In this document: positions 27,938 to 35,871 of the stretch, piece by piece
Layout of the letters: every line of letters begins with the position of its first letter
How positions within the stretch are numbered: position 1 is the stretch's first letter
Source of the DNA: Shimia sp. CNT1-13L.2
GTDB taxonomy: Bacteria > Pseudomonadota > Alphaproteobacteria > Rhodobacterales > Rhodobacteraceae
DNA length: 64,000 nt
NCBI RefSeq assembly: GCF_024331145.1
Contig: NZ_JANDJO010000004.1
Location: 362,955 to 426,954 of the forward strand
Direction of reading: 5' to 3'
Notes under the pieces: generated by a model
Databases searched by the model: none
The model's input: only the letters and a program-made list of their open reading frames with translations
What the model was told of the DNA's origin: nothing
Position numbers and translations under genes: made by a program

Positions 27938-28767
27938 GCCTGCCAAAGATCCCACTTGCCGGGGTGATCGGCCACCCGATCGCGCATTCAAGATCGCCCT
28001 TGTTGCATGGCCATTGGCTTCGGACCTATGGAATCCAGGGCCACTATATTCCGATGGATGTGGCGCAAGGCGATTTGCAAGCCGTACTGGAAGCAATGCC
28101 AAAGATGGGTTTTGTCGGCGCGAACGTCACCATCCCGCACAAAGAGGCGGTGATGGAGCTTGTCGACCACGTGACGGACCGCGCGTCGTTGATCGGGGCT
28201 GTGAATACGCTGATTTTCCGCGAAGACGGCAAGACGATTGGTGATAACACGGATGGGTACGGTTTTATCGAAAACCTGCGTCAGGGCGCGCCGGATTGGA
28301 AGCCGGATGCGGGGCCAGCCGTTGTTCTTGGCGCCGGCGGCGCAGCGCGGGCTGTTGTTGCTTCTTTGTTGGATGCGGGTGTTCCCGAAATCCTGATCAC
28401 CAACCGGACTCGTGTACGTGCCGACCAGCTGCGCGCGGACTTTGGTGCGCGGCTTTCTGTGGTGGAATGGGTTCAGGCGGGCAATATCCTTGAGGACGGG
28501 GCAACCGTCGTAAACACGACGTCTCTTGGCATGGCTGGCAAACCCGAGCTTAGGGTTCCGTTGGATGGTTTGCGAAAAGATGCCGTTGTGACCGATCTTG
28601 TCTACAACCCTCTCAAGACGCATCTTCTTGAAATTGCGGAGGAAAAAGGCTGCACCACCGTCGATGGGCTTGGCATGTTGCTTCATCAGGCCGTTCCTGG
28701 CTTTGAACGCTGGTTCGGCCGCAGACCGGTCGTGGACGACGCAACCCGAGAGGCGGCACTGGCATGA
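27934..28767 (+). CDS. aroE: Shikimate dehydrogenase
   Basis: NADPH-dependent reduction of 3-dehydroshikimate in the aromatic amino acid pathway. The shikimate-binding motif GVIGHPIAHSRSPLLHG (about 9-25) and NVTIPHKEAVM with its catalytic lysine (about 64-74) are followed by the NADP-binding VLGAGGAARAVVASL (about 131-145). At 277 residues it is normal. It is linked to maf and coaE by ATGA overlaps, so the four genes maf-aroE-coaE-dnaQ form one operon. Confidence 0.97.
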   Translation: MSLPKIPLAGVIGHPIAHSRSPLLHGHWLRTYGIQGHYIPMDVAQGDLQAVLEAMPKMGFVGANVTIPHKEAVMELVDHVTDRASLIGAVNTLIFREDGKTIGDNTDGYGFIENLRQGAPDWKPDAGPAVVLGAGGAARAVVASLLDAGVPEILITNRTRVRADQLRADFGARLSVVEWVQAGNILEDGATVVNTTSLGMAGKPELRVPLDGLRKDAVVTDLVYNPLKTHLLEIAEEKGCTTVDGLGMLLHQAVPGFERWFGRRPVVDDATREAALA

Positions 28768-29357
28768 CGTTTCGCGTTGGATTGACCGGCTCTATCGGCA
28801 TGGGAAAGTCGACGACGGCAAGGCTTTTCGCTGATGCCGGATGTGCGGTTTGGGATGCGGATGCCGCGGTTCATCGCATGTATTCCAAGGGTGGGGCCGC
28901 GGTGGCCCCTATTGAGGCCGTATTGCCGGATGCAGTGGAAGACGGTGCGGTTTCACGTGACCGGCTGAAAGAGCTGATCGGCAAAGACGCCTCGGTTCTA
29001 AAGACGCTGGAAGAGATCGTGCATCCTCTGGTCGCCAAGGATCGTGCGGAATTTGCCGAAGTCGCCACGTCGGATATTCTGGTATTCGATATTCCGTTGC
29101 TATTCGAAACCGGGGGAAACCTGACGATGGATGCTGTCGTATGTGTCTCTGTTTCACCTGAAATCCAGCAAGAAAGGGTTCTGGCGCGTGGTACGATGAC
29201 GGAAGATCAGTTTCATCAGATCCGCGAAAAGCAGATGCCCAACGATGAAAAATGCGCGCGATCGGATTTCGTGGTGATCACGGATACACTGGACCATGCG
29301 CGTGAACAGGTGGCGCGGATCATCGAGGCCATCAGGGAGAGAATGACCTATGCGTGA
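28764..29357 (+). CDS. coaE: Dephospho-CoA kinase
   Basis: Last step of coenzyme A synthesis, phosphorylating the ribose 3'-hydroxyl. The P-loop GLTGSIGMGKSTTARLF is at residues 6-22, and DIPLLFETGG near 109-118 matches the family core. Length is 197 residues. It overlaps aroE by four bases and dnaQ by eight bases. The aroE-coaE-dnaQ order is typical of alphaproteobacteria beside the origin. Confidence 0.97.
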   Translation: MTFRVGLTGSIGMGKSTTARLFADAGCAVWDADAAVHRMYSKGGAAVAPIEAVLPDAVEDGAVSRDRLKELIGKDASVLKTLEEIVHPLVAKDRAEFAEVATSDILVFDIPLLFETGGNLTMDAVVCVSVSPEIQQERVLARGTMTEDQFHQIREKQMPNDEKCARSDFVVITDTLDHAREQVARIIEAIRERMTYA

Positions 29358-30081
29358 GATCGTACTTGATACCGAAACCACAGGCCTTGATCCCAATACC
29401 GGCGACAGGATTGTCGAAATCGGTGGTGTGGAGCTGTTCAACCACATGCCGACGGGCAACACCTATCACCAGTACATCAATCCCGAACGCTCGATGCCGA
29501 TGGAGGCGTTTCAGGTTCACGGAATTGGTCCCGATCTTCTTGAGCCGCCGCAAACCGACAATCCAGCCGCGATCACGCTGCGCGACAAGCCGGTTTTCAA
29601 GGAGATTGGCCAGGCGTTTCTGGATTTCGTGGGCGATGCCAAGCTTGTCATTCACAACGCGTCATTCGACATGAAATTCTTGAATGCCGAATTGAAGTGG
29701 ATGGGATTGCCCCAGATACCCTGGGAACAAGCGCTGGACACTCTGGCAATCGCTCGGAGAAAGTTTCCGGGTTCGCCAGCGTCTCTGGATGCCCTGTGTC
29801 GGCGGTTTGGTATCGACAACGCCAACCGGACCTTGCACGGCGCGTTGCTCGACTCTGAAATCCTTGCGGATGTCTATCTTGAGCTGATTGGCGGGCGTCA
29901 GCCGGATTTTGCGCTGTCTGCCGTTGCGACGAAGAAGACGGAAACGGTTCAGGATACCAGTTGGCAGCCAAAACCACGCCCTAGCCCCCTGCCCTCGCGG
30001 TTGACCGAAGACGAAAAGAAGGCCCACGAAGACTTCGTTGCCAAAATGGGCGACGACGCCTTGTGGGCCAAACTTGGGTAA
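29350..30081 (+). CDS. dnaQ: DNA polymerase III epsilon subunit (3'-5' proofreading exonuclease)
   Basis: Proofreading subunit of the replicative polymerase. Exo I VLDTETTGLDP (about 5-15) has the DxE metal ligands, Exo II is around VIHNASFDMKFLN (about 100-112), and Exo III HGALLDSEILADVY (about 157-170) has the HxAxxD pattern. The 243 residues include a C-terminal tail (about 185-243) that should bind the alpha subunit. Last gene of the maf operon, convergent with secB. Confidence 0.97.
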   Translation: MREIVLDTETTGLDPNTGDRIVEIGGVELFNHMPTGNTYHQYINPERSMPMEAFQVHGIGPDLLEPPQTDNPAAITLRDKPVFKEIGQAFLDFVGDAKLVIHNASFDMKFLNAELKWMGLPQIPWEQALDTLAIARRKFPGSPASLDALCRRFGIDNANRTLHGALLDSEILADVYLELIGGRQPDFALSAVATKKTETVQDTSWQPKPRPSPLPSRLTEDEKKAHEDFVAKMGDDALWAKLG

Positions 30082-30108
30082 CAGCCCCGCAATACGGGAC
30101 CATTGAAC

Positions 30109-30603
30109 TTATTGAACTGCGGCCTGGGCCTGTGCTTCTGCCTGACGACGCGCCAGTTCCTGGCGGTACAGCTGCATGAAGTCGATGTTTTCGAGGTTCA
30201 GTGGCGGGAAACCACCGTCGCGGGTGACGTCGGAAACGATGCGGCGCAGGAACGGGAACAGCAGACGCGGGCATTCGATCAGCAGGAACGGATGCAGTTG
30301 GTCTTCCGGAACGCCTTCGATGTGGAAGATGCCGGCATATTCCAGTTCGAAGATGAACATCTCGTCACCGGTTTCTTTGGTTTTGGCGGTGATGTTCAGC
30401 TTGGTCACAACTTCGAACTGGTGTTCGACTTCGCGCTTCTGGGCGTCAAGGTTGACCTGAACCTGAACGTCGGGCTGTGCTTCACCGCTGATGCGTTTCT
30501 GGGCGAGGATGTTCTCGAAGGACATGTCCTTGATGAACTGCGCCAGAACATTCATGCGAACCTGGGGTGCCGCCTGTGCCGCGCCGTTGTCGTTTTCCGA
30601 CAT
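30109..30603 (-). CDS. secB: Protein-export chaperone SecB
   Basis: Tetrameric chaperone that keeps presecretory proteins unfolded and passes them to SecA. The 164 residues contain YIKDMSFE-like QFIKDMSFENILAQ (about 22-35) and the conserved CPRLLFPFLRRIVSDVTRDGGFPPL (about 109-133, quoted across two stretches of the fold). A short N-terminal extension is normal in alphaproteobacteria. It follows fxsA by 58 bases on the same strand. Confidence 0.96.
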   Translation of the reverse strand: MSENDNGAAQAAPQVRMNVLAQFIKDMSFENILAQKRISGEAQPDVQVQVNLDAQKREVEHQFEVVTKLNITAKTKETGDEMFIFELEYAGIFHIEGVPEDQLHPFLLIECPRLLFPFLRRIVSDVTRDGGFPPLNLENIDFMQLYRQELARRQAEAQAQAAVQ

Positions 30604-30661
30604 GGTTTTCTCCTGAATAAATCAAATCTCTGGTCTGCTTTATCAGGAAGAAAACCGCGCC

Positions 30662-31159
30662 TCAATGCTTAGTCCAGCCTGAGGGTTGATGCGTCGGGCG
30701 TTTCGTTGGGTCGACTTCGGTAAAGTCGCCATCGATCACGTCATCTTGGGCAGGGCGGGATTGCTGTTGCGCGCTGTGCATGGATCCCATCGTGAAGCTT
30801 TGAACCTTCACGCGCGCCTTGATGTAGTTGAACACGGCCACACGCACGGCCGGGACAAGAAGGGCAAAACCAACAGCATCGGTGAAAAAGCCCGGTGTCA
30901 GAAGAAGTGCGCCGGAGAACAGGATCATGGCACCGTGTGCCAGAGGTTCGGTGGGATCATTCAGGTTTTCGAAAGACCGCTTCAGGTTGCCGAGGGCCAA
31001 AGCGCCCTGATTGCGTACCAGAAATGTGCCGAGCATCGCCGTGACAACAACAACTGCAAGGGTTGGCAATAGGCCGATCGCCCCACCGACTTGGATGAAA
31101 AGCGCAATTTCGATCAGGGGAACACCGACAAAGGCCAGGAACAGCCACATATTCTTCAA
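30662..31159 (-). CDS. fxsA: FxsA-family cytoplasmic membrane protein
   Basis: A 165-residue inner-membrane protein. The N-terminus WLFLAFVGVPLIEIALFIQV (about 4-23) and LPTLAVVVVTAMLGTFLVRNQG (about 32-53) are the FxsA signature helices, with another hydrophobic stretch near 80-110. In E. coli overproduction of the family member eases phage T7 exclusion by F, but its normal role is unknown. The gap to the Tim44-like gene holds divergent promoters. Confidence 0.9.
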   Translation of the reverse strand: MKNMWLFLAFVGVPLIEIALFIQVGGAIGLLPTLAVVVVTAMLGTFLVRNQGALALGNLKRSFENLNDPTEPLAHGAMILFSGALLLTPGFFTDAVGFALLVPAVRVAVFNYIKARVKVQSFTMGSMHSAQQQSRPAQDDVIDGDFTEVDPTKRPTHQPSGWTKH

Positions 31160-31254
31160 TCTCCAAGTTTGTCACCGAGCCAGTGGACTTGATCTGGCCT
31201 GTGACTTACATAAGTGCGGTATACGCCTGTTTCCATGCCCTGTTCGAGGTACTC

Positions 31255-31911
31255 ATGAATTCACCCATTCTTCAGCTGCTTGTGTTGGCTGGTATTGCCG
31301 TCTTTCTCATCCTCCGTCTGCGGAGCGTTTTGGGAACGCGAGATGGGTTTGAGCCACCGCGCCAGCAACAGGTTCAAACCGAGCGTCGTGGTCCGGAACT
31401 TGAGGTTATTCAGGGCGGTCCAGATCCGGACATCGTGGATCACGTTGCCGAAGATTCGGATGAGTACGCAGCGCTTGCCGCAATGAAGCAGATCGAACCG
31501 AGTTTTGGCGTGAGCGATTTTCTTCAAGGCGCGCGTGGCGCTTATGAAATGATCCTGATGGGGTTCGAAAAGGGCGATCTTGGTTCTATCAAGCCTTTCC
31601 TGTCGGATGAGGTTTATGATGCCTTTGCCCATGTCGTCGAGGTGCGCGAGAAACAAGGCCTCACGGTCGAGAGCGAATTTGTCGGTGTGCGCGAAATGGC
31701 GTTGCACAATGCGACATTCGACACAGATAACCGCGAAGCCGAGATCACCGTTCGGTTTATCGGTGAATTGACCCATGTCGTGCGAGATCGTGCGGGTGAC
31801 ATCATCGAGGGCGACGAACGCCAGGTCAAAAAGCAAAGGGACATCTGGACTTTTGCGCGGGCCATGGGGTCGGATGATCCCAACTGGCAACTTGTCGCAA
31901 CGGGCGAATGA
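31255..31911 (+). CDS. Tim44-like domain membrane-anchored protein (TimA type)
   Basis: A 218-residue protein with an N-terminal membrane segment (about 5-22, LQLLVLAGIAVFLILRL) and a C-terminal Tim44-like domain (about 80-215, FLQGARGAYEMILMGFEKGD). Alphaproteobacterial TimA is related to the mitochondrial import motor component Tim44, but its bacterial role is not settled. ATG 31255 is chosen because GAGG lies five bases upstream. It overlaps mltA by four bases. Confidence 0.85.
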   Translation: MNSPILQLLVLAGIAVFLILRLRSVLGTRDGFEPPRQQQVQTERRGPELEVIQGGPDPDIVDHVAEDSDEYAALAAMKQIEPSFGVSDFLQGARGAYEMILMGFEKGDLGSIKPFLSDEVYDAFAHVVEVREKQGLTVESEFVGVREMALHNATFDTDNREAEITVRFIGELTHVVRDRAGDIIEGDERQVKKQRDIWTFARAMGSDDPNWQLVATGE

Positions 31912-32945
31912 TTTACTGGTTTCGGGCGGCTGTTCTGGCAGGGCTGGCGATGGTCGGGTCTGAGGCAGCATCCGAAACCACGATCAAGATTCTGGATTTC
32001 AAAGATCTGGATGGATGGGCCGAGGATGATCATGCCGCGGCCCTTTCCACGTTTCAGAACACCTGCATGGATTTCGATGCCCCGGATTGGCAGGCGCTGT
32101 GCAAGGCGGCGGGTGAAATTTCAGATGCGCGCAGTTTCTTTGAGCTGCTGTTCCGACCGGTTCTGGTCGAAGACGGCAAGGATGCGCTGTTCACGGGGTA
32201 TTTCGAACCTGAGCTGGATGGGTCTTTGGTTCCGACCGAACGCTATCGGTACCCCTTGTATCGGCAACCTCCGGAAGCGCGCCGCAAAACCAGCTGGCTT
32301 ACCCGCCGTGAGATCGAAACCAGCGGCGCCATGGTGGGGCGTGGACTGGAGGTTGCATGGGTTGATGATCCGGTAGAGCTTTTCTTCCTGCAAATTCAGG
32401 GATCTGGCCGCATTCATCTGCCTGATGGAAGCTATCTTAGGGTTGGCTACGGCGGATCGAATGGTCGGCCGTATCGCTCGATCGGTGTCGAGCTTGTGCG
32501 ACGCGGTGTGTACTCAGCCCATCAGGTCAGTGCGCAGGTAATCAAGAATTGGGTGCGCCGCAATCCGGTGGATGGTGCGGACCTGCTGCGCCACAACGAT
32601 TCCTATGTTTTCTTCCGCAAGGTGACACGTGTTCCCGCGGACAAAGGCCCGCTTGGGGCCATGAACCGTTCGATCACCACCATGAGAACGGTTGCCGTTG
32701 ATCCAAAGTTCACACCACTTGGCGCCCCGGTCTGGGTTGAAAAAGAAGGTGAAACGCCCTTGAGGCGACTTATGATCGCGCAGGATACGGGATCGGCGAT
32801 CAAGGGTGCGCAGCGTGCGGATATCTTCTTTGGTACCGGAGATGATGCCGGCCGTGCGGCGGGACGTCTGAAAGATGGTGGACGAATGATCATTCTTCTG
32901 CCAATTCAGCGGGCCTATGCCATGTTGCCCGAGGCCGTGCTGTGA
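31908..32945 (+). CDS. mltA: Membrane-bound lytic murein transglycosylase A (MltA)
   Basis: Cleaves peptidoglycan to 1,6-anhydro-MurNAc products in the periplasm. An N-terminal hydrophobic segment (about 4-20) forms a signal peptide; no lipobox cysteine is visible, so it may be soluble rather than lipid-anchored. The MltA domain includes GYFEPEL and FFLQIQGSGRI, and the C-terminal 3D domain has MIAQDTGSAIKGAQRADIFF with the catalytic aspartate. Middle gene of a three-gene operon. Its products feed the AmgK/MurU recycling genes found elsewhere here. Confidence 0.95.
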   Translation: MIYWFRAAVLAGLAMVGSEAASETTIKILDFKDLDGWAEDDHAAALSTFQNTCMDFDAPDWQALCKAAGEISDARSFFELLFRPVLVEDGKDALFTGYFEPELDGSLVPTERYRYPLYRQPPEARRKTSWLTRREIETSGAMVGRGLEVAWVDDPVELFFLQIQGSGRIHLPDGSYLRVGYGGSNGRPYRSIGVELVRRGVYSAHQVSAQVIKNWVRRNPVDGADLLRHNDSYVFFRKVTRVPADKGPLGAMNRSITTMRTVAVDPKFTPLGAPVWVEKEGETPLRRLMIAQDTGSAIKGAQRADIFFGTGDDAGRAAGRLKDGGRMIILLPIQRAYAMLPEAVL

Positions 32946-33520
32946 GTAGAAGACGTCTGACCCCTGAAGAAGTAGATCTTTGGCGCAAGGTGGCGGATTC
33001 TGCGCATCGGATGCACCCGGAACGCTCTCGGCATGAAGAGCCTAAGCCGAAACCCAAGCCGATCAAACCGGTGCGGCCGCGTGTGCCGGAGTTCGAGGTT
33101 GGATCAAGGGCGCAGACCGCCCTGCCCCGCAATGATCTCTTGCCCGGTATTTCCGAGCGTGTCGCGCGACAGCCGCTGCATATGGACAAGAAGGTCTATG
33201 GCAAGATGAAGCGCGGGAAGATGTTGCCCGAAGGCAAGATCGACCTGCACGGCATGACCCAGGAACAGGCGCATCCGGCGCTGACCGGCTTCATCATGCG
33301 CTCATTTTCCGAGGGAAAGCGACTGGTGCTGGTTGTGACGGGGAAAGGCAAATCCAAGCCGGATGACGGGCCAATCCCGGTGCGACGCGGGATTTTGAAA
33401 CATCATGTGCCGCAATGGCTCGCGATGCCGCCGCTTGGTGCGATGGTGCTTCAAGTTGCCGAAGCCCATGTGCGTCATGGCGGCGCCGGAGCCTACTATG
33501 TGTATCTCCGACGCCACTGA
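32942..33520 (+). CDS. Smr-domain protein
   Basis: A 192-residue protein with a basic, proline-rich N-terminal half (about 20-50) and a C-terminal Smr domain. The domain shows KIDLHGMTQEQAHPAL (about 100-115) and LVLVVTGKGK (about 129-138), the paired motifs of small MutS-related nucleases and RNA-binding proteins. GTG 32942 overlaps the mltA stop by four bases. Nuclease activity is plausible but unproven. Confidence 0.9.
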   Translation: MSRRRLTPEEVDLWRKVADSAHRMHPERSRHEEPKPKPKPIKPVRPRVPEFEVGSRAQTALPRNDLLPGISERVARQPLHMDKKVYGKMKRGKMLPEGKIDLHGMTQEQAHPALTGFIMRSFSEGKRLVLVVTGKGKSKPDDGPIPVRRGILKHHVPQWLAMPPLGAMVLQVAEAHVRHGGAGAYYVYLRRH

Positions 33521-33523
33521 GGT

Positions 33524-34834
33524 TTACAGGACGTAGCGGCTGACGTCTGCAGACTTGGTCAGTTCACCAAGGTTTTGTTCAACGAACGCAGCGTCGACAG
33601 TGATCTCGTCTCCGGAGCGATCGGGGGCCGTGAAACTCAGCTCTTCAAAGACACGCTCCATCACCGTGTAGAGACGCCGTGCCCCAATGTTTTCAATGGT
33701 TTGGTTCACGTCTGCCGCGATTTTCGCCAGTGCCGCGATGCCCTCGTCCGTGAAGGTGACCACCACTTCTTCGGTGTTCATCAGAGCGGTGTACTGACGG
33801 GTCAGGGCATTGTCAGTTTCCGTCAGGATGCGCACGAAATCATCTTCGGTCAGGGCACGCAGTTCCACGCGGATCGGAAGGCGGCCCTGGAGTTCAGGCA
33901 GCAGATCCGAGGGTTTCGCAATGTGGAATGCCCCGGACGCGATGAACAGGATGTGGTCGGTTTTGACCGGACCATGTTTTGTGCTGACGGTTGTGCCTTC
34001 GATCAATGGCAACAGATCGCGTTGCACCCCTTCCCGGCTTACATCTCCGCCCCGAGCTTCAGAACGAGCGCAGACCTTGTCGATCTCATCAAGGAAGACG
34101 ATGCCGTTCTGTTCAACCGCTTCCAGCGCAGCCTTGGTGACGGATTCGTCGTCCAAAAGTTTGTCTGCCTCTTCGGAGATCAGGATTTCATAGCTTTCAG
34201 CAACGGTCATGCGACGTTTCACAGTGCGACCGCCAAAGGCTTTGCCGAACAGATCACCGATGTTCATCATACCCATCTGGCTTCCGGGTTGGCCGGGGAT
34301 GTCGAACATGCCACCCATCGGGTTCGAGGAATCAGCCACTTCCAACTCGATCATAGTGTCATCGAGTTCGCCTGACTTCAGCTTTTTACGGAACATTTCG
34401 CGGGTGGCGTCGCGGGCATCTTCGCCGGCGATTGCCTCGATCACGCGGTCTTCCGCACCGCGATGGGCGTTGGCCTTGACGTCTTCACGCATGTGTTCGC
34501 GGGTCATGGCAATTGCGCTGTCGACCAGATCGCGCACGATCTGTTCAACATCACGGCCCACGTATCCCACTTCGGTGAATTTCGTGGCTTCGACCTTGAT
34601 GAAAGGCGCGCGGGCAAGTTTTGCCAGCCGGCGGCTGATTTCGGTTTTGCCGACGCCGGTGGGGCCGATCATCAGGATGTTTTTCGGGTACACCTCTTCC
34701 CGCAGATCATCGGAAAGCTGCTTGCGGCGCCAACGATTGCGCAGCGCCACGGCGACGGCGCGTTTTGCATCATTTTGCCCGATGATAAAGCGGTCGAGTT
34801 CGGAAACGATTTCGCGCGGGGTCAGATCGGTCAT
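33524..34834 (-). CDS. hslU: ATP-dependent protease ATPase subunit HslU
   Basis: AAA+ unfoldase of the HslVU protease. Walker [17 protein letters not shown] is near 57-72, the I domain follows, and [18 protein letters not shown] near 250 is Walker B. The 436 residues and the C-terminal tail (ADVSRYVL), which docks into HslV, are intact. It overlaps hslV by four bases and is expressed from the upstream heat-shock-type promoter. Confidence 0.98.
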   Translation of the reverse strand: MTDLTPREIVSELDRFIIGQNDAKRAVAVALRNRWRRKQLSDDLREEVYPKNILMIGPTGVGKTEISRRLAKLARAPFIKVEATKFTEVGYVGRDVEQIVRDLVDSAIAMTREHMREDVKANAHRGAEDRVIEAIAGEDARDATREMFRKKLKSGELDDTMIELEVADSSNPMGGMFDIPGQPGSQMGMMNIGDLFGKAFGGRTVKRRMTVAESYEILISEEADKLLDDESVTKAALEAVEQNGIVFLDEIDKVCARSEARGGDVSREGVQRDLLPLIEGTTVSTKHGPVKTDHILFIASGAFHIAKPSDLLPELQGRLPIRVELRALTEDDFVRILTETDNALTRQYTALMNTEEVVVTFTDEGIAALAKIAADVNQTIENIGARRLYTVMERVFEELSFTAPDRSGDEITVDAAFVEQNLGELTKSADVSRYVL

Positions 34835-35388
34835 TTGGTGATTTTCTCTACGGTCAGGTTGCCATTGGTGTAGACGCAGATGTCTGCCGCGATGGCCATC
34901 GCGCCGCGGGCCACCTCTTCGGCGGATTTGTCGCTGTCCATCATGCCGCGTGCGGCTGCGAGGGCAAAGTTGCCGCCCGATCCGATGGCCGTGACGTCGT
35001 GTTCGGGCTCAAGAACGTCCCCTGCCCCGGTGATGACGAAAATGTCGGCACCGTCCGAGACGATCAGCATGGCTTCGAGCTTTTGCAGGTACTTGTCGGT
35101 GCGCCAATCCTTGGCAAGTTCAACAGAGGCACGGGCCAATTGGCCGGGGGTGGCTTCGAGTTTGGTTTCCAGACGCTCAAGCAAAGTGAAGGCATCGGCT
35201 GTCGAACCGGCGAAACCGGCAACAACGTCGTATCCACCGGGCGACAGGCGGCGCACCTTGCGGGCGGTGCCCTTGATGACAGTCTGGCCAAGGGAAACCT
35301 GGCCGTCGCCAGCAATCACCACTTCGCCGTCTTTCTTGACGCCGATGATCGTTGTTCCGTGCCAACCGGGGAATTGGTCTTGCGACAT
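34831..35388 (-). CDS. hslV: ATP-dependent protease proteolytic subunit HslV
   Basis: Threonine peptidase of HslVU. ATG 35388 follows AAGGAG and gives 185 residues; an upstream in-frame start is inside unrelated sequence. The N-terminus is [20 protein letters not shown], so the catalytic threonine is exposed only after removal of about 11 residues at the HG-TT junction, as seen in several alphaproteobacterial HslV proteins. [12 protein letters not shown] and [11 protein letters not shown] are family motifs. Confidence 0.97.
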   Translation of the reverse strand: MSQDQFPGWHGTTIIGVKKDGEVVIAGDGQVSLGQTVIKGTARKVRRLSPGGYDVVAGFAGSTADAFTLLERLETKLEATPGQLARASVELAKDWRTDKYLQKLEAMLIVSDGADIFVITGAGDVLEPEHDVTAIGSGGNFALAAARGMMDSDKSAEEVARGAMAIAADICVYTNGNLTVEKITK

Positions 35389-35412
35389 ACATTTCTCCTT
35401 TTGTTGAAGACC

Positions 35413-35444
35413 TATATGAGGCCCGCGCGCAAACCGCACAAGGG
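35413..35444 (-). promoter_or_regulatory. Heat-shock (RpoH-type) promoter of hslVU
   Basis: Read on the minus strand, CCCTTGTG (35444-35437), a 15-base spacer and CCTCATATA (35421-35413) closely match the RpoH -35 CTTG and -10 CCCCATnTA consensus. The -10 ends about 25 bases upstream of the hslV ATG. Assigned by eye from established RpoH consensus. Confidence 0.7.
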
Positions 35445-35461
35445 CAGCCCTTGCCGCAGAA

Positions 35462-35492
35462 CGAAAAAGGGCGCCCCGATTGGAGCGCCCCT
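35462..35492 (-). terminator. Rho-independent terminator of trxA
   Basis: GGGCGC and GCGCCC arms pair, with CC-GG continuing after one mismatch, and TTTTTC follows on the minus strand. It lies 20 bases past the trxA stop and upstream of the hslV promoter. Confidence 0.85.
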
Positions 35493-35512
35493 TGACCAAA
35501 TTGATCGTAAGA

Positions 35513-35833
35513 TCAGATGGCTTCTTCGATCCAGCTTTGCAGCGCGGCTTTCGGAGCAGCGCCGGCGCGGTTCGAAACAACCTGACCGTCTTTGAAGATG
35601 AACAGCGCCGGGATGCCGCGAACACCCATCGCCGCAGCGGCGTTCGGGTTCGAGTCAACATCGACCTTGGCGATCTTTACCTTGCCTTCGTACTCGGACG
35701 ACAGCTCTTCGAGAGCCGGGCCGATTTGTTTACAGGGGCCACACCACTCGGCCCAGAAATCCACCACTACGGGGATGTCCGAGTTCTTGACTTCGGCGTC
35801 AAATGTGGCGTCGGTGACAGCGACGGTTGCCAT
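35513..35833 (-). CDS. trxA: Thioredoxin
   Basis: A 106-residue cytosolic disulfide reductase. The active site is WCGPCK near residue 30 in the typical [16 protein letters not shown] context, and the cis-proline loop [11 protein letters not shown] follows near 73-83. ATG 35833 has AGGAG upstream. It lies 38 bases after the addA stop on the same strand, the usual addA-trxA order in Rhodobacteraceae, and ends at a good terminator. Confidence 0.98.
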   Translation of the reverse strand: MATVAVTDATFDAEVKNSDIPVVVDFWAEWCGPCKQIGPALEELSSEYEGKVKIAKVDVDSNPNAAAAMGVRGIPALFIFKDGQVVSNRAGAAPKAALQSWIEEAI

Positions 35834-35871
35834 GTGATTTCTCCTGAATGGATAGCAGCGTTTGGCAGAAC

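Noticed and set aside
28950..28962. GTTTCACGTGACC, a partial parS-like sequence inside coaE
   Set aside because: Only one half and the centre match the 16-base palindrome; the second half fails at four positions.
35389..35661. 91-residue N-terminal extension of HslV
   Set aside because: It overlaps trxA, the trxA terminator and the heat-shock promoter; the start at 35388 has AAGGAG and matches the family.
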